NCBI GenBank assembly: GCA_039698035.1
Contig: JBDKSW010000012.1
Location: forward strand, 62,001 to 126,000
Direction: 5' to 3'
Source: JAJFUI01 sp039698035
GTDB lineage: Bacteria > Planctomycetota > Planctomycetia > Pirellulales > Thermoguttaceae
Length of the DNA: 64,000 nucleotides
In this document: piece after piece, positions 35,858 through 44,308 of the stretch
Position numbering within the stretch: the stretch's first letter is position 1
Layout: the number at the start of each line of letters is the position of its first letter
Notes under the pieces: generated by a model
Told to the model about the DNA's origin: nothing
The model's input: only the letters and a program-made list of their open reading frames with translations
Databases searched by the model: none
Program-made: the position numbers and the translations under genes

Positions 35858-36274
35858 TCAGGCGTCGCGGTCTGTCTTCTCGGCGAGCCACGTCATGTCC
35901 TCGCGCAGCTCTTCGAGCGTCTCGCGAAGCCCGACGAACTTGCGGCGGAACCGACGCCAGGCCGCCCAGACGCCGACGGCGGCGGCCAGCAACAGACCGC
36001 CGGCCACCAGCAGCAACCAACCGGCAAAGCCGATGTTCCCGATGCCGGCCAATGCGTGCGCCAAGGCCACGGCCAGCACGGGCAGAACGGTCATGGCGAC
36101 GAGCGCGGCCAGGAGCCAGCAGACGGCCAACCGTCGCAACGACCGCAGATCGGCCGACAATTCGAGCCGAGCCAGTTCCCAGCGTGCGGCCATCATTTCG
36201 CGCAGCTCGCGACCCAACGCGGCAATCTCCGCGCGGACTTCTTCGAACAAGGGCTTTTGCGACGGATCGCTCAT
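35858..36274 (-). CDS. Holin-like DUF1469/YqjE-type membrane protein
   Basis: The 138-residue protein (MSDPSQKPLFEEVRAEIAAL) has an amphipathic helical N-terminus, two long membrane segments (about residues 52-75 and 81-105, CWLLAALVAMTVLPVLAVA and FAGWLLLVAGGLLLAAAVG), and a charged C-terminal helix. This is the layout of the phage holin superfamily III/YqjE family. Its ATG overlaps the upstream gene's TGA (ATGA). The three genes before and after form a cassette with a YqjD-type DUF883 protein and a third protein with YqjK-like features. Confidence 0.8.
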   Translation of the reverse strand: MSDPSQKPLFEEVRAEIAALGRELREMMAARWELARLELSADLRSLRRLAVCWLLAALVAMTVLPVLAVALAHALAGIGNIGFAGWLLLVAGGLLLAAAVGVWAAWRRFRRKFVGLRETLEELREDMTWLAEKTDRDA

Positions 36275-36633
36275 GCGGAGTCCCCGTGATTCGAATCGGA
36301 AGCGTTCCACGCGCGCCGCAGTTCCTTCCAAAGCTGGCTTTTGAAGGCGGCCGTCGCCTGACGCAACAACATGCGGCCCAGCCGAGGCGCGACGCGCCGC
36401 GTTCGGAAGCCGGCCGAGACGGCCAACCCGGCGCCGACCGCGGCGGCCAGCGACAAGCCTGGATAGCGAGTCACGTAGGTCCGCCAGGAGGCCAACTGGC
36501 GCGCCTGGTCTTTCGCGGCGCGGAGCCGTTGGTCGATTTTTCGGCGGGAACGGCCGATGCGCATGTGCAGCGCTCGCTTGCGATCGCACATCTCATCACG
36601 GCGGGCGGGCGTGGACATGGACGTGAAAGCCAT
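36271..36633 (-). CDS. YqjK-like membrane-associated protein
   Basis: The 120-residue protein (MAFTSMSTPARRDEMCDRKR) begins with a strongly basic helix, followed by one hydrophobic segment (YPGLSLAAAVGAGLAVSAGF) and an Arg-rich region before the C-terminus. The middle of a three-gene cassette, it has the basic/short-TM layout of E. coli YqjK, but I see no alignable motif. The start is ambiguous between two in-frame ATGs at 36633 and 36618; neither has a good ribosome binding site. It ends in an ATGA overlap with the YqjE-type gene. Confidence 0.65.
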   Translation of the reverse strand: MAFTSMSTPARRDEMCDRKRALHMRIGRSRRKIDQRLRAAKDQARQLASWRTYVTRYPGLSLAAAVGAGLAVSAGFRTRRVAPRLGRMLLRQATAAFKSQLWKELRRAWNASDSNHGDSA

Positions 36634-36650
36634 CTCGTGGTTGCCGTGGA

Positions 36651-36926
36651 CTATCGTCGGAAGATGCGTCCAAGCCAGTAACCGAGCAGAGCGGCCAGGG
36701 TCAGGCCGGCGACTGGATGGCGTTTGGTCGCTTCGAGCGTGCTGTCGAGTATATCGCCGACGGTCGTGCGGCGAACGGCCTTCATTCGCTCGGCCGCTTG
36801 GCCACGGACGCGGTCGTAGAACGCCTGGGCCTTTTCCAGTTCGTCCTTCGCCCGCTCGAGCGCGTCGGCGATCGAGCAGTCGGCGGCCGAGTCGTCGCAT
36901 TTGGCGGCGGTGGTTTCTTCGCTCAC
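36651..36926 (-). CDS. YqjD/ElaB-like (DUF883) C-tail membrane protein
   Basis: The 91-residue protein starts with GTG (AAAGGA is 8 bases upstream). It has an acidic N-terminal region, a central heptad-like helix (ALERAKDELEKAQAFYDRVR) and a C-terminal TM segment (PVAGLTLAALLGYWLGRIFRR). This is the DUF883 layout of the E. coli ribosome-binding inner membrane proteins YqjD and ElaB. The next two genes downstream are YqjK- and YqjE-like, so the order here is D-K-E rather than the E. coli D-E-K order. Confidence 0.8.
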   Translation of the reverse strand: MSEETTAAKCDDSAADCSIADALERAKDELEKAQAFYDRVRGQAAERMKAVRRTTVGDILDSTLEATKRHPVAGLTLAALLGYWLGRIFRR

Positions 36927-37145
36927 GGCGGAAGTCCTTTGCGAGGGTCGTCGGGCATCGGCAGAAAGTCGGCGGCCCCCGTTGTCAACGATGCAAGAGT
37001 CCAGTGAAGCGAAAAACCAGTGCCGGCAACGGGAGCCGCTTCCTCAAAACACTAGCTTACACGGAAGGTTTGAGACCTCGCGGCGCACGAGGCCCAACCG
37101 GCCGAGTCGTTCGACCGGCACATTCGTTGCAATCGGCCCGGCAGG

Positions 37146-37349
37146 CTATTTTTTGGCGGGCGCGTTGGCTGGCGCGGCTTTGTTTGCAGCCGGCGCGGCC
37201 CGTCTGGCATTGCCCTGGTTCAGTCGGTCCTCGTACCCGCCGGTGCCGCAGCCGGATGAAAGCATGAGTCCCAAGAGGCCGAGGGCCAGCGGCAATCGCC
37301 AAAAGGCCCAGGTGCGAGGGACGCCGCCGATCGATCGATGCGTGTGCAT
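37146..37349 (-). CDS. Small lipoprotein
   Basis: The 67-residue protein has a basic start, a hydrophobic stretch (LPLALGLLGLMLSSGC) ending in a lipobox-like SSGC, and a short mature part rich in Ala, Pro, Asn and Lys. The lipid-modified cysteine would be residue 34. The tail (PAANKAAPANAPAKK) is low-complexity. It is preceded and followed by noncoding DNA. Its function is unknown, but short lipoproteins of this kind are common in planctomycetes. Confidence 0.65.
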   Translation of the reverse strand: MHTHRSIGGVPRTWAFWRLPLALGLLGLMLSSGCGTGGYEDRLNQGNARRAAPAANKAAPANAPAKK

Positions 37350-37430
37350 AACAAGACTCTCGTTGCTAATCGGTTCAATGCCCGATTATAGTGCCTCGAA
37401 AGGCCGGCGGCAACAATCGACGGCCGGTCG

Positions 37431-40406
37431 CTACTGAAACGCCAGCCAGCCGAAGCCATCGGGCAGAACGGCGATGGCCGCAGGCGTATTCCAGGACTGG
37501 AAGCCGGCGCGCGGCACGATCCGCTGGATGCCGATCGCCCAACTGTCGGAAGGCTGCGGCGCGCGGCCGACAAGCTCTTTGAGTGGAATTGCCGCCTCGG
37601 CGGTCCAACGGTCCTTCGCACGGCTCGACGCGACGAACCATGTCGGGTTCCACGTGACGTCTGCCCAGCAACGGTCGAACGTCCAGCCACGATCGTCGAT
37701 GGCCAAGTGGTAGAACGTCGAGTAATCGCGATCCACGTCCAGGAACAACTCGACGCGATCGTGCCCCGAAAGGTCGGCGTCGCGCGAGCGCGGGCCGGGC
37801 GAGCCGTCGTCGCCGACGCTCGTCCGAGCGGCTCGTCGGCAGCTTATGGCCACGTAGAGGAACTCGGCGTCGTAGGCGAGCATGACTTGGGCCGGCCAGC
37901 CGTCGTCATCGCCCTGGGCGCTGCGCAGCACGGCCGGTTTCGCCTTTTGCCAGAATGGCTCGTCGAGCCGCCCGTCGAGATGCGGCTTGGCATCGGTTTT
38001 CGGACAAGGAAGGAGCGGCTTGAAGGGGCGGTTCTTGCCTTCGGCGCGGGGCAACTCGGCCTGACCGCAAGCCCACCATGCGTCGCGGCCGCCGCTCCGG
38101 CACTGAGCCATCCAGAGGCGGTCGGCCTGGCGGTCCTGCCCCAAGCCACGATAGGCCGCGGCCAGCGGAAAGCGTACGCCGGGCTGAGCGAACCATTCGA
38201 ACTGGGTTCGCTCGATCTGCTGGCCACAGGCGACGGCCCGCTCGCGCCATTTCGCCTGCCGCGAGGAATCGACGCCGGCGCGCAAGGCGGCCTCGCTGCT
38301 GGCGTGGAATTGCAGGAGCCAGCGCAGCGCCAGTGGAGCGAGGGGGTGTTGCGGATACCGTTGCACGAGCGCCTCGAACGTCTCGGCCGCGATCGACCAG
38401 CGGCCGGTGCGGTAGTAATGATCGGCCAGTTGATAGATCAGTTGGCCGGCGCCCGACGGATCCAGGTCGCGGGTCAGCTCGTCGATTTGGGCCAATAGCT
38501 GCTCGGCCGAGCCGCCGCGGCGTTCGGCCATCGCAATGACGGCCTGCGCCTGGCGGCGTTTTCGCGTCATGCGTTGCAAGACATCGAGTCGGTCCAACGG
38601 CGGCGCCGTGAGGGCCCGACGCGACTCGCTGGCCGGCGTGATCGATAGCCCCGCGAAAAAGTCGCGCGGCGGCGAAGCGGCCGCGGCGCCGACGAGGGTC
38701 TGAAAGCCGAGGATTCGCGGCGACGGCTCGAACTGGTCTCGCAGCAGGCCGCGCGGTTCGGCCGCCACGTCGTCCAACGACCGGCCCAGCACGGGCATGA
38801 ACTGAGCCGTGACCAACTCGATCGTGCCACGCTCGCCTGGCGGTGTTGCCACAGCGACGCGCGCGACCCGCCAGGCGGACAGCCCCGCCTCGACGATCTG
38901 ATCGGCGAATGCGTTCGAGTCGGCCGCTTCGGCGACGGCCTTCAGCGTGGCCTCTTGAATCAGGGCCGCCAGCGGGTCGTCATGGGCGTTGTGCGCGTCG
39001 CCGATCACCAAAACGGTCGGCCGCCAAGTTCGGATCGTCCGCACGATCCGGGCACGCAGGTCGTCCAGGCCGTGCCCGTCGTTCACCCGGTCCCAGGCGT
39101 CGATGATGGCTTGCCGTTCCACGCGCAGACCGGCCTGACGGAGCGGGAATTGCCAGGCGACTTCGGCCGCCGAGCCGCCGGCGCGGACGACCGCCTCGTG
39201 CAGACGGTCTGGCAACGGCACATCGCCGCGCGGCGTCACCTCGATGTCACGACGCCCCAGGACATCGATCACCGTACGGTAGCCATCGCTGCCAGCCAGC
39301 CGTGCGATCAGCTCGAACGGGACGTCCTCGGGATCGGCGAAGACGCCAAGCACGGCGGCCCGGGCGCCGTCGCCGTGTTGATGTCGCCACGTTCGTCCGC
39401 CGTCGTCGGTTGCGAGGATGGTTCCCAGTTCGCCGGCGGCCCAGCCATGTTGATCGTCGACGAACGTGATCGACCGCAGGGGGACCGTCGAGCCGGTGGC
39501 AAAGTCCTGCCAAGTTCGGCCGGCATCGGGCGTATGAAAAATGCGGGAGCCCGGGTTTCCGGCGACCCAGCAGCGCGTTCCGCGCGCGGCGACGGCCGCG
39601 AGATCGAAATGGCGAACGGCTTTGACGAAATGGGCGCCGCCGGCCGGAACGAGCGTCAAGGCGGTTCCAGCGAGCGGTGTCGCGGACGGTTCGGCAGGCG
39701 CAGCGCCGTCCGGCGGTCGCTCGACGAGTCGCCGGACCCAACCGCCTTCCCCGACCAGCCAACCACGAGTCGGCGAGAGGAGCGAGGCGGCCGCGAGACT
39801 TCGGAGTTCCAAGTCGGCGGAGCGAATCGATTCGAGTTGTCCGCCGAGGATCAGCCCGGTGGCGCCGTTGCGGCCGGCCAGCAGGCCATTGCGCGGTCCG
39901 GCAAACGCCGCGGCGGTCCAGCCCGTCGGCGTATCGCCAACCACGGGGCGCCATGTCCGTCCGGCGTCGTCGCTCGTGAACGTGCCGCTGGGATACATGC
40001 CCGAGCGGCAACCGGCCGCCCAGCCGTGGCGTGGGTCGAAAAAGCCGATCTGCCTGAGGCATGGCAGGATAAGTTTGTCGTCGTGGGACCAAGTTTTTCC
40101 GCCGTCTCGCGTGCTGAGAACGACGCCCGAGCTGAGATGGGTGTAGGGCTGGGTCCGCCCGCCGGCCGCCCAACCGAGTTGGTCGTTGGCGAAGCAAACG
40201 GACGAGAGCGTGCAATCGACGCCGGAGTTTTGCGTCAGCCATCGCTGACCGCCGTCGTCGGTATGAAGGATGACGCCTCGATCGCCGACTGCCCAACCCT
40301 GCTTGGCGTCAAGGAAGCAGATCTGGTTGAGCCGCGCATCGCCATCCGCAGCGCCGACGGCCGCGGGCAATGTCGATAACAGCGACAGCAGGAGCGAGGA
40401 AAGCAC
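37431..40406 (-). CDS. Exported mosaic protein: YCF48 propeller, degenerate PIG-L-like, TPR and CBM9-like domains
   Basis: The 991-residue protein starts with GTG and a signal peptide (SSLLLSLLSTLPAAVGA). Residues of about 25-345 are YCF48/BNR-like beta-propeller repeats (GWAVGDRGVILHTDDGGQRW, GWAAGELGTILATDDGGRTW). Residues of about 350-540 look like a PIG-L/LmbE deacetylase, with AVLGVFADPEDVP where the active enzymes have HPDD and IGDAHNAHDDP where they have HxxH, so the metal site seems lost. Residues of about 660-780 have TPR-like helices (DHYYRTGRWSIAAETFEALV). The last about 175 residues (HLDGRLDEPFWQKA) resemble a CBM9/DOMON-like sandwich. Function unknown. Confidence 0.75.
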   Translation of the reverse strand: MLSSLLLSLLSTLPAAVGAADGDARLNQICFLDAKQGWAVGDRGVILHTDDGGQRWLTQNSGVDCTLSSVCFANDQLGWAAGGRTQPYTHLSSGVVLSTRDGGKTWSHDDKLILPCLRQIGFFDPRHGWAAGCRSGMYPSGTFTSDDAGRTWRPVVGDTPTGWTAAAFAGPRNGLLAGRNGATGLILGGQLESIRSADLELRSLAAASLLSPTRGWLVGEGGWVRRLVERPPDGAAPAEPSATPLAGTALTLVPAGGAHFVKAVRHFDLAAVAARGTRCWVAGNPGSRIFHTPDAGRTWQDFATGSTVPLRSITFVDDQHGWAAGELGTILATDDGGRTWRHQHGDGARAAVLGVFADPEDVPFELIARLAGSDGYRTVIDVLGRRDIEVTPRGDVPLPDRLHEAVVRAGGSAAEVAWQFPLRQAGLRVERQAIIDAWDRVNDGHGLDDLRARIVRTIRTWRPTVLVIGDAHNAHDDPLAALIQEATLKAVAEAADSNAFADQIVEAGLSAWRVARVAVATPPGERGTIELVTAQFMPVLGRSLDDVAAEPRGLLRDQFEPSPRILGFQTLVGAAAASPPRDFFAGLSITPASESRRALTAPPLDRLDVLQRMTRKRRQAQAVIAMAERRGGSAEQLLAQIDELTRDLDPSGAGQLIYQLADHYYRTGRWSIAAETFEALVQRYPQHPLAPLALRWLLQFHASSEAALRAGVDSSRQAKWRERAVACGQQIERTQFEWFAQPGVRFPLAAAYRGLGQDRQADRLWMAQCRSGGRDAWWACGQAELPRAEGKNRPFKPLLPCPKTDAKPHLDGRLDEPFWQKAKPAVLRSAQGDDDGWPAQVMLAYDAEFLYVAISCRRAARTSVGDDGSPGPRSRDADLSGHDRVELFLDVDRDYSTFYHLAIDDRGWTFDRCWADVTWNPTWFVASSRAKDRWTAEAAIPLKELVGRAPQPSDSWAIGIQRIVPRAGFQSWNTPAAIAVLPDGFGWLAFQ

Positions 40407-40504
40407 GGGCCCATTTCACCGCAGGGGGCCCATGCGTGTCAAGAGCGCGGCGTCGGCGGTCGGCAGCATGGCTGGCCACGGCTTGGCCCGAAGCGACTCG
40501 CCGG

Positions 40505-41170
40505 TTAACGGGTCCCCTCGACCATGCGGGTGAGGCGGACCACCTGGAGGCGGACGGCTTCGAGGTCGGGGTTCAGCCGCAGCGCGCGGCGAAAGCACTC
40601 GAGGGCCGACACGGGGTTTTCGAGTTGGAGATACGCGTGGCCCATGCTCGTGGCGGCGACGAAGTGATACGGGTTGATCTCGAGCGCCTGGTGACAATCG
40701 CGGATCGACTCGATGAGCCGGCCCATCGCGGCATGAGCAATGGACCGCTGGTGCCAGACTTCGGCGAACCAGGGGGTTTGTTGCAACAGGGCCGTGGCGC
40801 GAGCGAGCGCCTCGCCGTGCAACTGGGCCGCGTTGAGGCGAACGATGGTGCCCAACTCGCGACGTTCGGCTTCGTCACCGGCGCGGGTCCACAGCGTGCG
40901 GATCCCGCTTTGGGCCAAGGTGCGCACCGTGCGATCCTCGTCCAGCAGGGCGCAGCCGAGCGTGTGATTCGCTTCGTAGTCGCCCAGGAAACCGAGGGCC
41001 AGGACGGCCGCACGACGAACCTCACGACTGGCGTGCCGCGCGAGCCGTTCGAGCGTGCCCGTGGTGTAGAGTCTGGCTACCTTCTGGACGAAGTTGCTCG
41101 AATCTTGTCGGTCGAGATGCTGTTGATAGAGCACCAGCAGAAGCGGGTGCCGTGTCGGATCGGTGCTCAC
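40505..41170 (-). CDS. HEAT-like and TPR repeat protein
   Basis: The 221-residue protein starts with GTG at a good ribosome binding site (AAGGGAA, 7 bases upstream). Residues of about 25-75 contain a HEAT-like pair (GTLERLARHASREVRRAAVLAL and LGFLGDYEANHTLGCALLDEDRTVRTLAQ). The C-terminal half consists of TPR units (IRDCHQALEINPYHFVAATS, ALECFRRALRLNPDLEAVR). There is no signal peptide. This is a scaffold for protein-protein contacts. The gene is divergent from the STN-like gene, with 149 bases between the starts. Confidence 0.8.
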   Translation of the reverse strand: MSTDPTRHPLLLVLYQQHLDRQDSSNFVQKVARLYTTGTLERLARHASREVRRAAVLALGFLGDYEANHTLGCALLDEDRTVRTLAQSGIRTLWTRAGDEAERRELGTIVRLNAAQLHGEALARATALLQQTPWFAEVWHQRSIAHAAMGRLIESIRDCHQALEINPYHFVAATSMGHAYLQLENPVSALECFRRALRLNPDLEAVRLQVVRLTRMVEGTR

Positions 41171-41319
41171 GTGACGTTCCCTTAGCAGCGAGAAAAGCCG
41201 CGGGGCTACTCTATGGATTCTAATCAGGAGCGATGGCGAACGCCAACAAAAACCTGGAAAACGGCCCGTTGGGCGATGCCGGGATGATCGCCAAGGTAGA
41301 ATGGAGGTGTGCCGCCACG

Positions 41320-42372
41320 ATGATCGGGGGTCAAACCGTGCCAGTTTCTTCACCTATTACGCAAACCAAGCAGCCTTGGGTCGCGGTGTTTGCCGTGGCC
41401 TGGCTGTTGGGGGCCGCAGCGACCGCCGGGGCCGAAGAGCCGATCCACTGGCTTACGGGGGCATCGCTCGACGAACGGCTGGCCGAGCCGATCGACGTGC
41501 TTTGGGCGGAAAACCCGCTGCGGCCAGCCCTCATGCGGCTTTCCCGCGCATGCCGGGTCGCGATCCTGATCGACCGCCGGGTCGATCCGGGGCAGAAGCT
41601 CGACTTCTCGCTTCGGGGCGTCCCGCTTGGCGAGGCCCTGGAGACGATCGCTCGGGGGCGTCATCTTGGCGTAGCCCGGCTGGGCAGTGTGATCTATTTG
41701 GGGCCACGACCGGTGGCGGACCGCTTGCCGGCGGTGGCGGCCGCACTGGACAAGGCCGTGCGCCGGCTGCCGACGGCCTTGCAGCGGAAGTTTCGCCAGC
41801 CGAAGGCGCTCTCGTGGCCCGACCTGGCAACGCCGCGCGAGGTGCTTGCGGAGTTGGGTCTGCAGAACCGGTTTGAGATCGCCAACCTGGAGGAAATACC
41901 GCACGACCTTTGGGCGGCCGCCGAACTGCCGCCGCTGCCGCTCGTGGACCGATTGACGTTGGTGGCCATTCAGTTCGGACAGACGTTCGAGGCGTCGAAT
42001 CGCGGTTCCAAGCTGATGTTGGCGTTGACGCCCGTGCCAAGGGACCTGCCGGCCACGTCGAAGGGGCTGAGTTCGTCGCGGCGACCGTCCGCCGGGTCAA
42101 CGCATGGCTCGACGCCGGGCGAGGACCGCTTCACGATCAACGTGCGTGAGAAGCCCGTGGGGCCCGTCCTGCGGCAGCTTGCCGAGCGGCTGGGGTTGGA
42201 ACTCCGCATGGACGAGCAGGCGATTCAGGCGGCCGGCATCTCCCTGGACCAGCGGGTGTCGGTGCATCTGGAGAACGCGACGGCGGATGAAGTCTTTCGC
42301 AAGTTGCTCGACGGCACGCGACTGAGCTTCCACCTGGGGCCAAAAGCGGTGGAAATCTTCCCATCGGAATAG
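41320..42372 (+). CDS. Secreted STN/secretin-N-like protein
   Basis: The 350-residue protein starts at MIGGQTVPVS (GGAGGTG upstream) and has a hydrophobic signal-like segment ending near GAEEP. Residues of about 60-125 (PALMRLSRACRVAILIDRRV, LDFSLRGVPLGEALETIARG) show the STN/secretin-N strand-helix pattern. A second copy lies near the C-terminus (VGPVLRQLAERLGLELRMDE, SVHLENATADEVFRKLLDGT). Such domains form secretin or TonB-receptor plugs, but there is no secretin core here. The two copies suggest a stand-alone periplasmic adaptor. The role is unknown. Confidence 0.65.
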   Translation: MIGGQTVPVSSPITQTKQPWVAVFAVAWLLGAAATAGAEEPIHWLTGASLDERLAEPIDVLWAENPLRPALMRLSRACRVAILIDRRVDPGQKLDFSLRGVPLGEALETIARGRHLGVARLGSVIYLGPRPVADRLPAVAAALDKAVRRLPTALQRKFRQPKALSWPDLATPREVLAELGLQNRFEIANLEEIPHDLWAAAELPPLPLVDRLTLVAIQFGQTFEASNRGSKLMLALTPVPRDLPATSKGLSSSRRPSAGSTHGSTPGEDRFTINVREKPVGPVLRQLAERLGLELRMDEQAIQAAGISLDQRVSVHLENATADEVFRKLLDGTRLSFHLGPKAVEIFPSE

Positions 42373-42511
42373 CCGTTACAATCGTCATTTTTGACCGTCT
42401 CCGATCCGAGTGCGAGCTGTAAGCTATGCTTGCGCGTTGTGAGAGACGGATTGCACACGAACCATCTCTTGAACAACGTTTTGCTGCCTCACTTGGTCGG
42501 GATTCGTGGCC

Positions 42512-42946
42512 ATGCCAAACACATTGCTCATCGTCGATGACGCTTTGATCGTGCGGGAAAAGATCAAGCAAGCTGCACTCAGCATCGGCTGGACGGTTGT
42601 CGGCGAGGCCTGCAACGGGCGCGAGGCGATCGAGCGATTCGCCGAGTTGCGGCCGTCGGTGGTGACCCTGGATATGGTCATGCCCGAATGCGACGGCATC
42701 GTCGCGTTGCAAGAGATTCTTGCGATCGACTCGACGGCGAAGGTGATTATCGTCAGCGCGTTGGGACAGAAGAACATTCTCAAGGATGCCTTCAAGCTGG
42801 GCGCATCCGACTTCGTCATCAAGCCGTTCGACTGGCGAACGCTTATCACGACGCTTGAGCAATTCACGACCCCCGAGACGACGGCAGCGGCCGGCGTGGC
42901 GCCGTCCGCGTTTGTTGCCGAGCCGGGGCCGGCCATCGCGTCTTAG
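42512..42946 (+). CDS. CheY-like response regulator
   Basis: The 144-residue protein has a single receiver domain: the acidic pair at residues 9-10 (LLIVDDAL), the phosphoacceptor Asp54 (SVVTLDMVMPE), the Ser/Thr-switch (VIIVSALG), and the conserved Lys in FVIKPFDW. The remaining about 25 residues are an Ala/Pro-rich tail without an output domain. An in-frame GTG six bases earlier is possible, but the ATG at 42512 gives a natural start. No kinase is next to it. The nearest histidine kinase in this window is about 18 kb away, so no pairing is implied. Confidence 0.92.
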   Translation: MPNTLLIVDDALIVREKIKQAALSIGWTVVGEACNGREAIERFAELRPSVVTLDMVMPECDGIVALQEILAIDSTAKVIIVSALGQKNILKDAFKLGASDFVIKPFDWRTLITTLEQFTTPETTAAAGVAPSAFVAEPGPAIAS

Positions 42947-42959
42947 GGGCCGAAAGCCA

Positions 42960-44237
42960 TTAGGCCTTCCGCGAACTGGCACGCTCCACGGCCTGGACCC
43001 GCTCGTCGGACGTAATGTCGAAGACGGCGTTCCAGAGGGCCTCGTCCGCCGGCGTCCAGGCGCAGTTTCGCCGACTCATCGCGGCTCGGGCCGTGGGATA
43101 GAGGCGTTCTTTGCCGCGCCCCGTGGTGACAACGCCTTGCAGATAGCCGGCAAAGCTTGGCAAGAATCTTGGCAGCAGGTTGCCATCGCTGATGACGAAG
43201 GCCATTGCGCCGACATAGGCGCCCGTGTTCAGCAGCGTGCCGATCGACATTTTGACGTGATCGCCGATCAGCGAACCGACCTTGGTCGAGCCCGTCGGCA
43301 CGGGCGTGCGGCCATCGAGGATGATCGAGACCTCCGAGTAGTCGTTTCGCAGGTCGCTGTTGGTTGTCAGCGCGCCCAGGTTGACCCATTGGCCGACGTA
43401 GGCGTGGCCCAGAAAGCCGTCGTGATACTTGTTCGAGTAGCCCTGGATGATCGACTCTTCGACCTCGCCGCCGAGGCGACACATGGGGCCGATCGAGTTG
43501 CCCTCGCGGCACTTGCAGCCCAGCAGCACGGAGTCGCGGCCGACGTAGCAGGGACCTTCGATGCGAGTGAACGGGTGGACCTGAACGCCTTCGTCCAAGT
43601 AGACCGGCCCGTGCTCGGCGTCGATGACGACCATGGGATGCACGACCGCACTGGGGGCGACGTAAACGTCCTTGCGGCTTCCTCGCAAGGCGTGCGGTTC
43701 CTCGACTGCGCCTTCGACGCCCGAGCAGCCAGCGGCGGCGAAATCCGCGATCAGCTCGGCCGAGTTGGCCAGGATCAGTTCCCAGGTATAATTCCAGGCG
43801 GCCGGCAGGCTTTTGGCGGCCGAGAGTCTCGTTTTGGCCGAGTCGAGCAGCGCGTCGATCGAGCCGGTGTCGAGGCGTTCGAGGTCGGCCTGAGCGATTC
43901 GCGCGTAGAGGACTTCGCCATCAGAATCGACGGCCACCTCGCTCGGTCCGCGCGGCGCGACGCGGAAGTCGGCGGCCTTCACCCGGCCGGCGATCAGCAG
44001 CAGGTCGTCGCCGCGAAGCTTGGCGACGTCGTTGACCGGCCACCGGCACTGCGTCTGGTACGCGGCGGCCATGTAGGGCGGAACGAAGCAGGCCACGTCG
44101 GCCATGCCCAGCTTGGCCACGAGCTTGTCGCCCAAGGAGGTCATGCCGCAACGCAGCTCGAACACGGGGCGGCTGAGCGCCAGCGGATGGAAGTTGATCC
44201 GCTTGGGGGTCAAGCGGTCAAAGAGAACAAGTCGCAT
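42960..44237 (-). CDS. Putative sugar nucleotidyltransferase with left-handed beta-helix (GlmU-like)
   Basis: The 425-residue protein is of the planctomycete/bacteroidete family in which a divergent nucleotidyltransferase domain (about residues 1-180, MRLVLFDRLTPKRINF...RPVFELRCG) is fused to a hexapeptide-repeat domain (about 190-390, with YVAPSAVVHPMVVIDAEHGP, EGNSIGPMCRLGGEVEESI, HAYVGQWVNLGALTTNSDLRND). It resembles GlmU but lacks the classical N-terminal GxGxRMxP pyrophosphorylase loop. AAGGAG lies 8 bases before the ATG. It probably acts in cell-wall or nucleotide-sugar synthesis, but the substrate is unknown. It is followed by a DUF1598 gene transcribed in the same direction upstream. 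Confidence 0.8.
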   Translation of the reverse strand: MRLVLFDRLTPKRINFHPLALSRPVFELRCGMTSLGDKLVAKLGMADVACFVPPYMAAAYQTQCRWPVNDVAKLRGDDLLLIAGRVKAADFRVAPRGPSEVAVDSDGEVLYARIAQADLERLDTGSIDALLDSAKTRLSAAKSLPAAWNYTWELILANSAELIADFAAAGCSGVEGAVEEPHALRGSRKDVYVAPSAVVHPMVVIDAEHGPVYLDEGVQVHPFTRIEGPCYVGRDSVLLGCKCREGNSIGPMCRLGGEVEESIIQGYSNKYHDGFLGHAYVGQWVNLGALTTNSDLRNDYSEVSIILDGRTPVPTGSTKVGSLIGDHVKMSIGTLLNTGAYVGAMAFVISDGNLLPRFLPSFAGYLQGVVTTGRGKERLYPTARAAMSRRNCAWTPADEALWNAVFDITSDERVQAVERASSRKA

Positions 44238-44308
44238 GGGAACTCCTTTCCCTCGCGTGGTTCACTGGGCAGCGGAAACCGTATGCGGCCGGTGGTCCGG
44301 GGCCGCGC

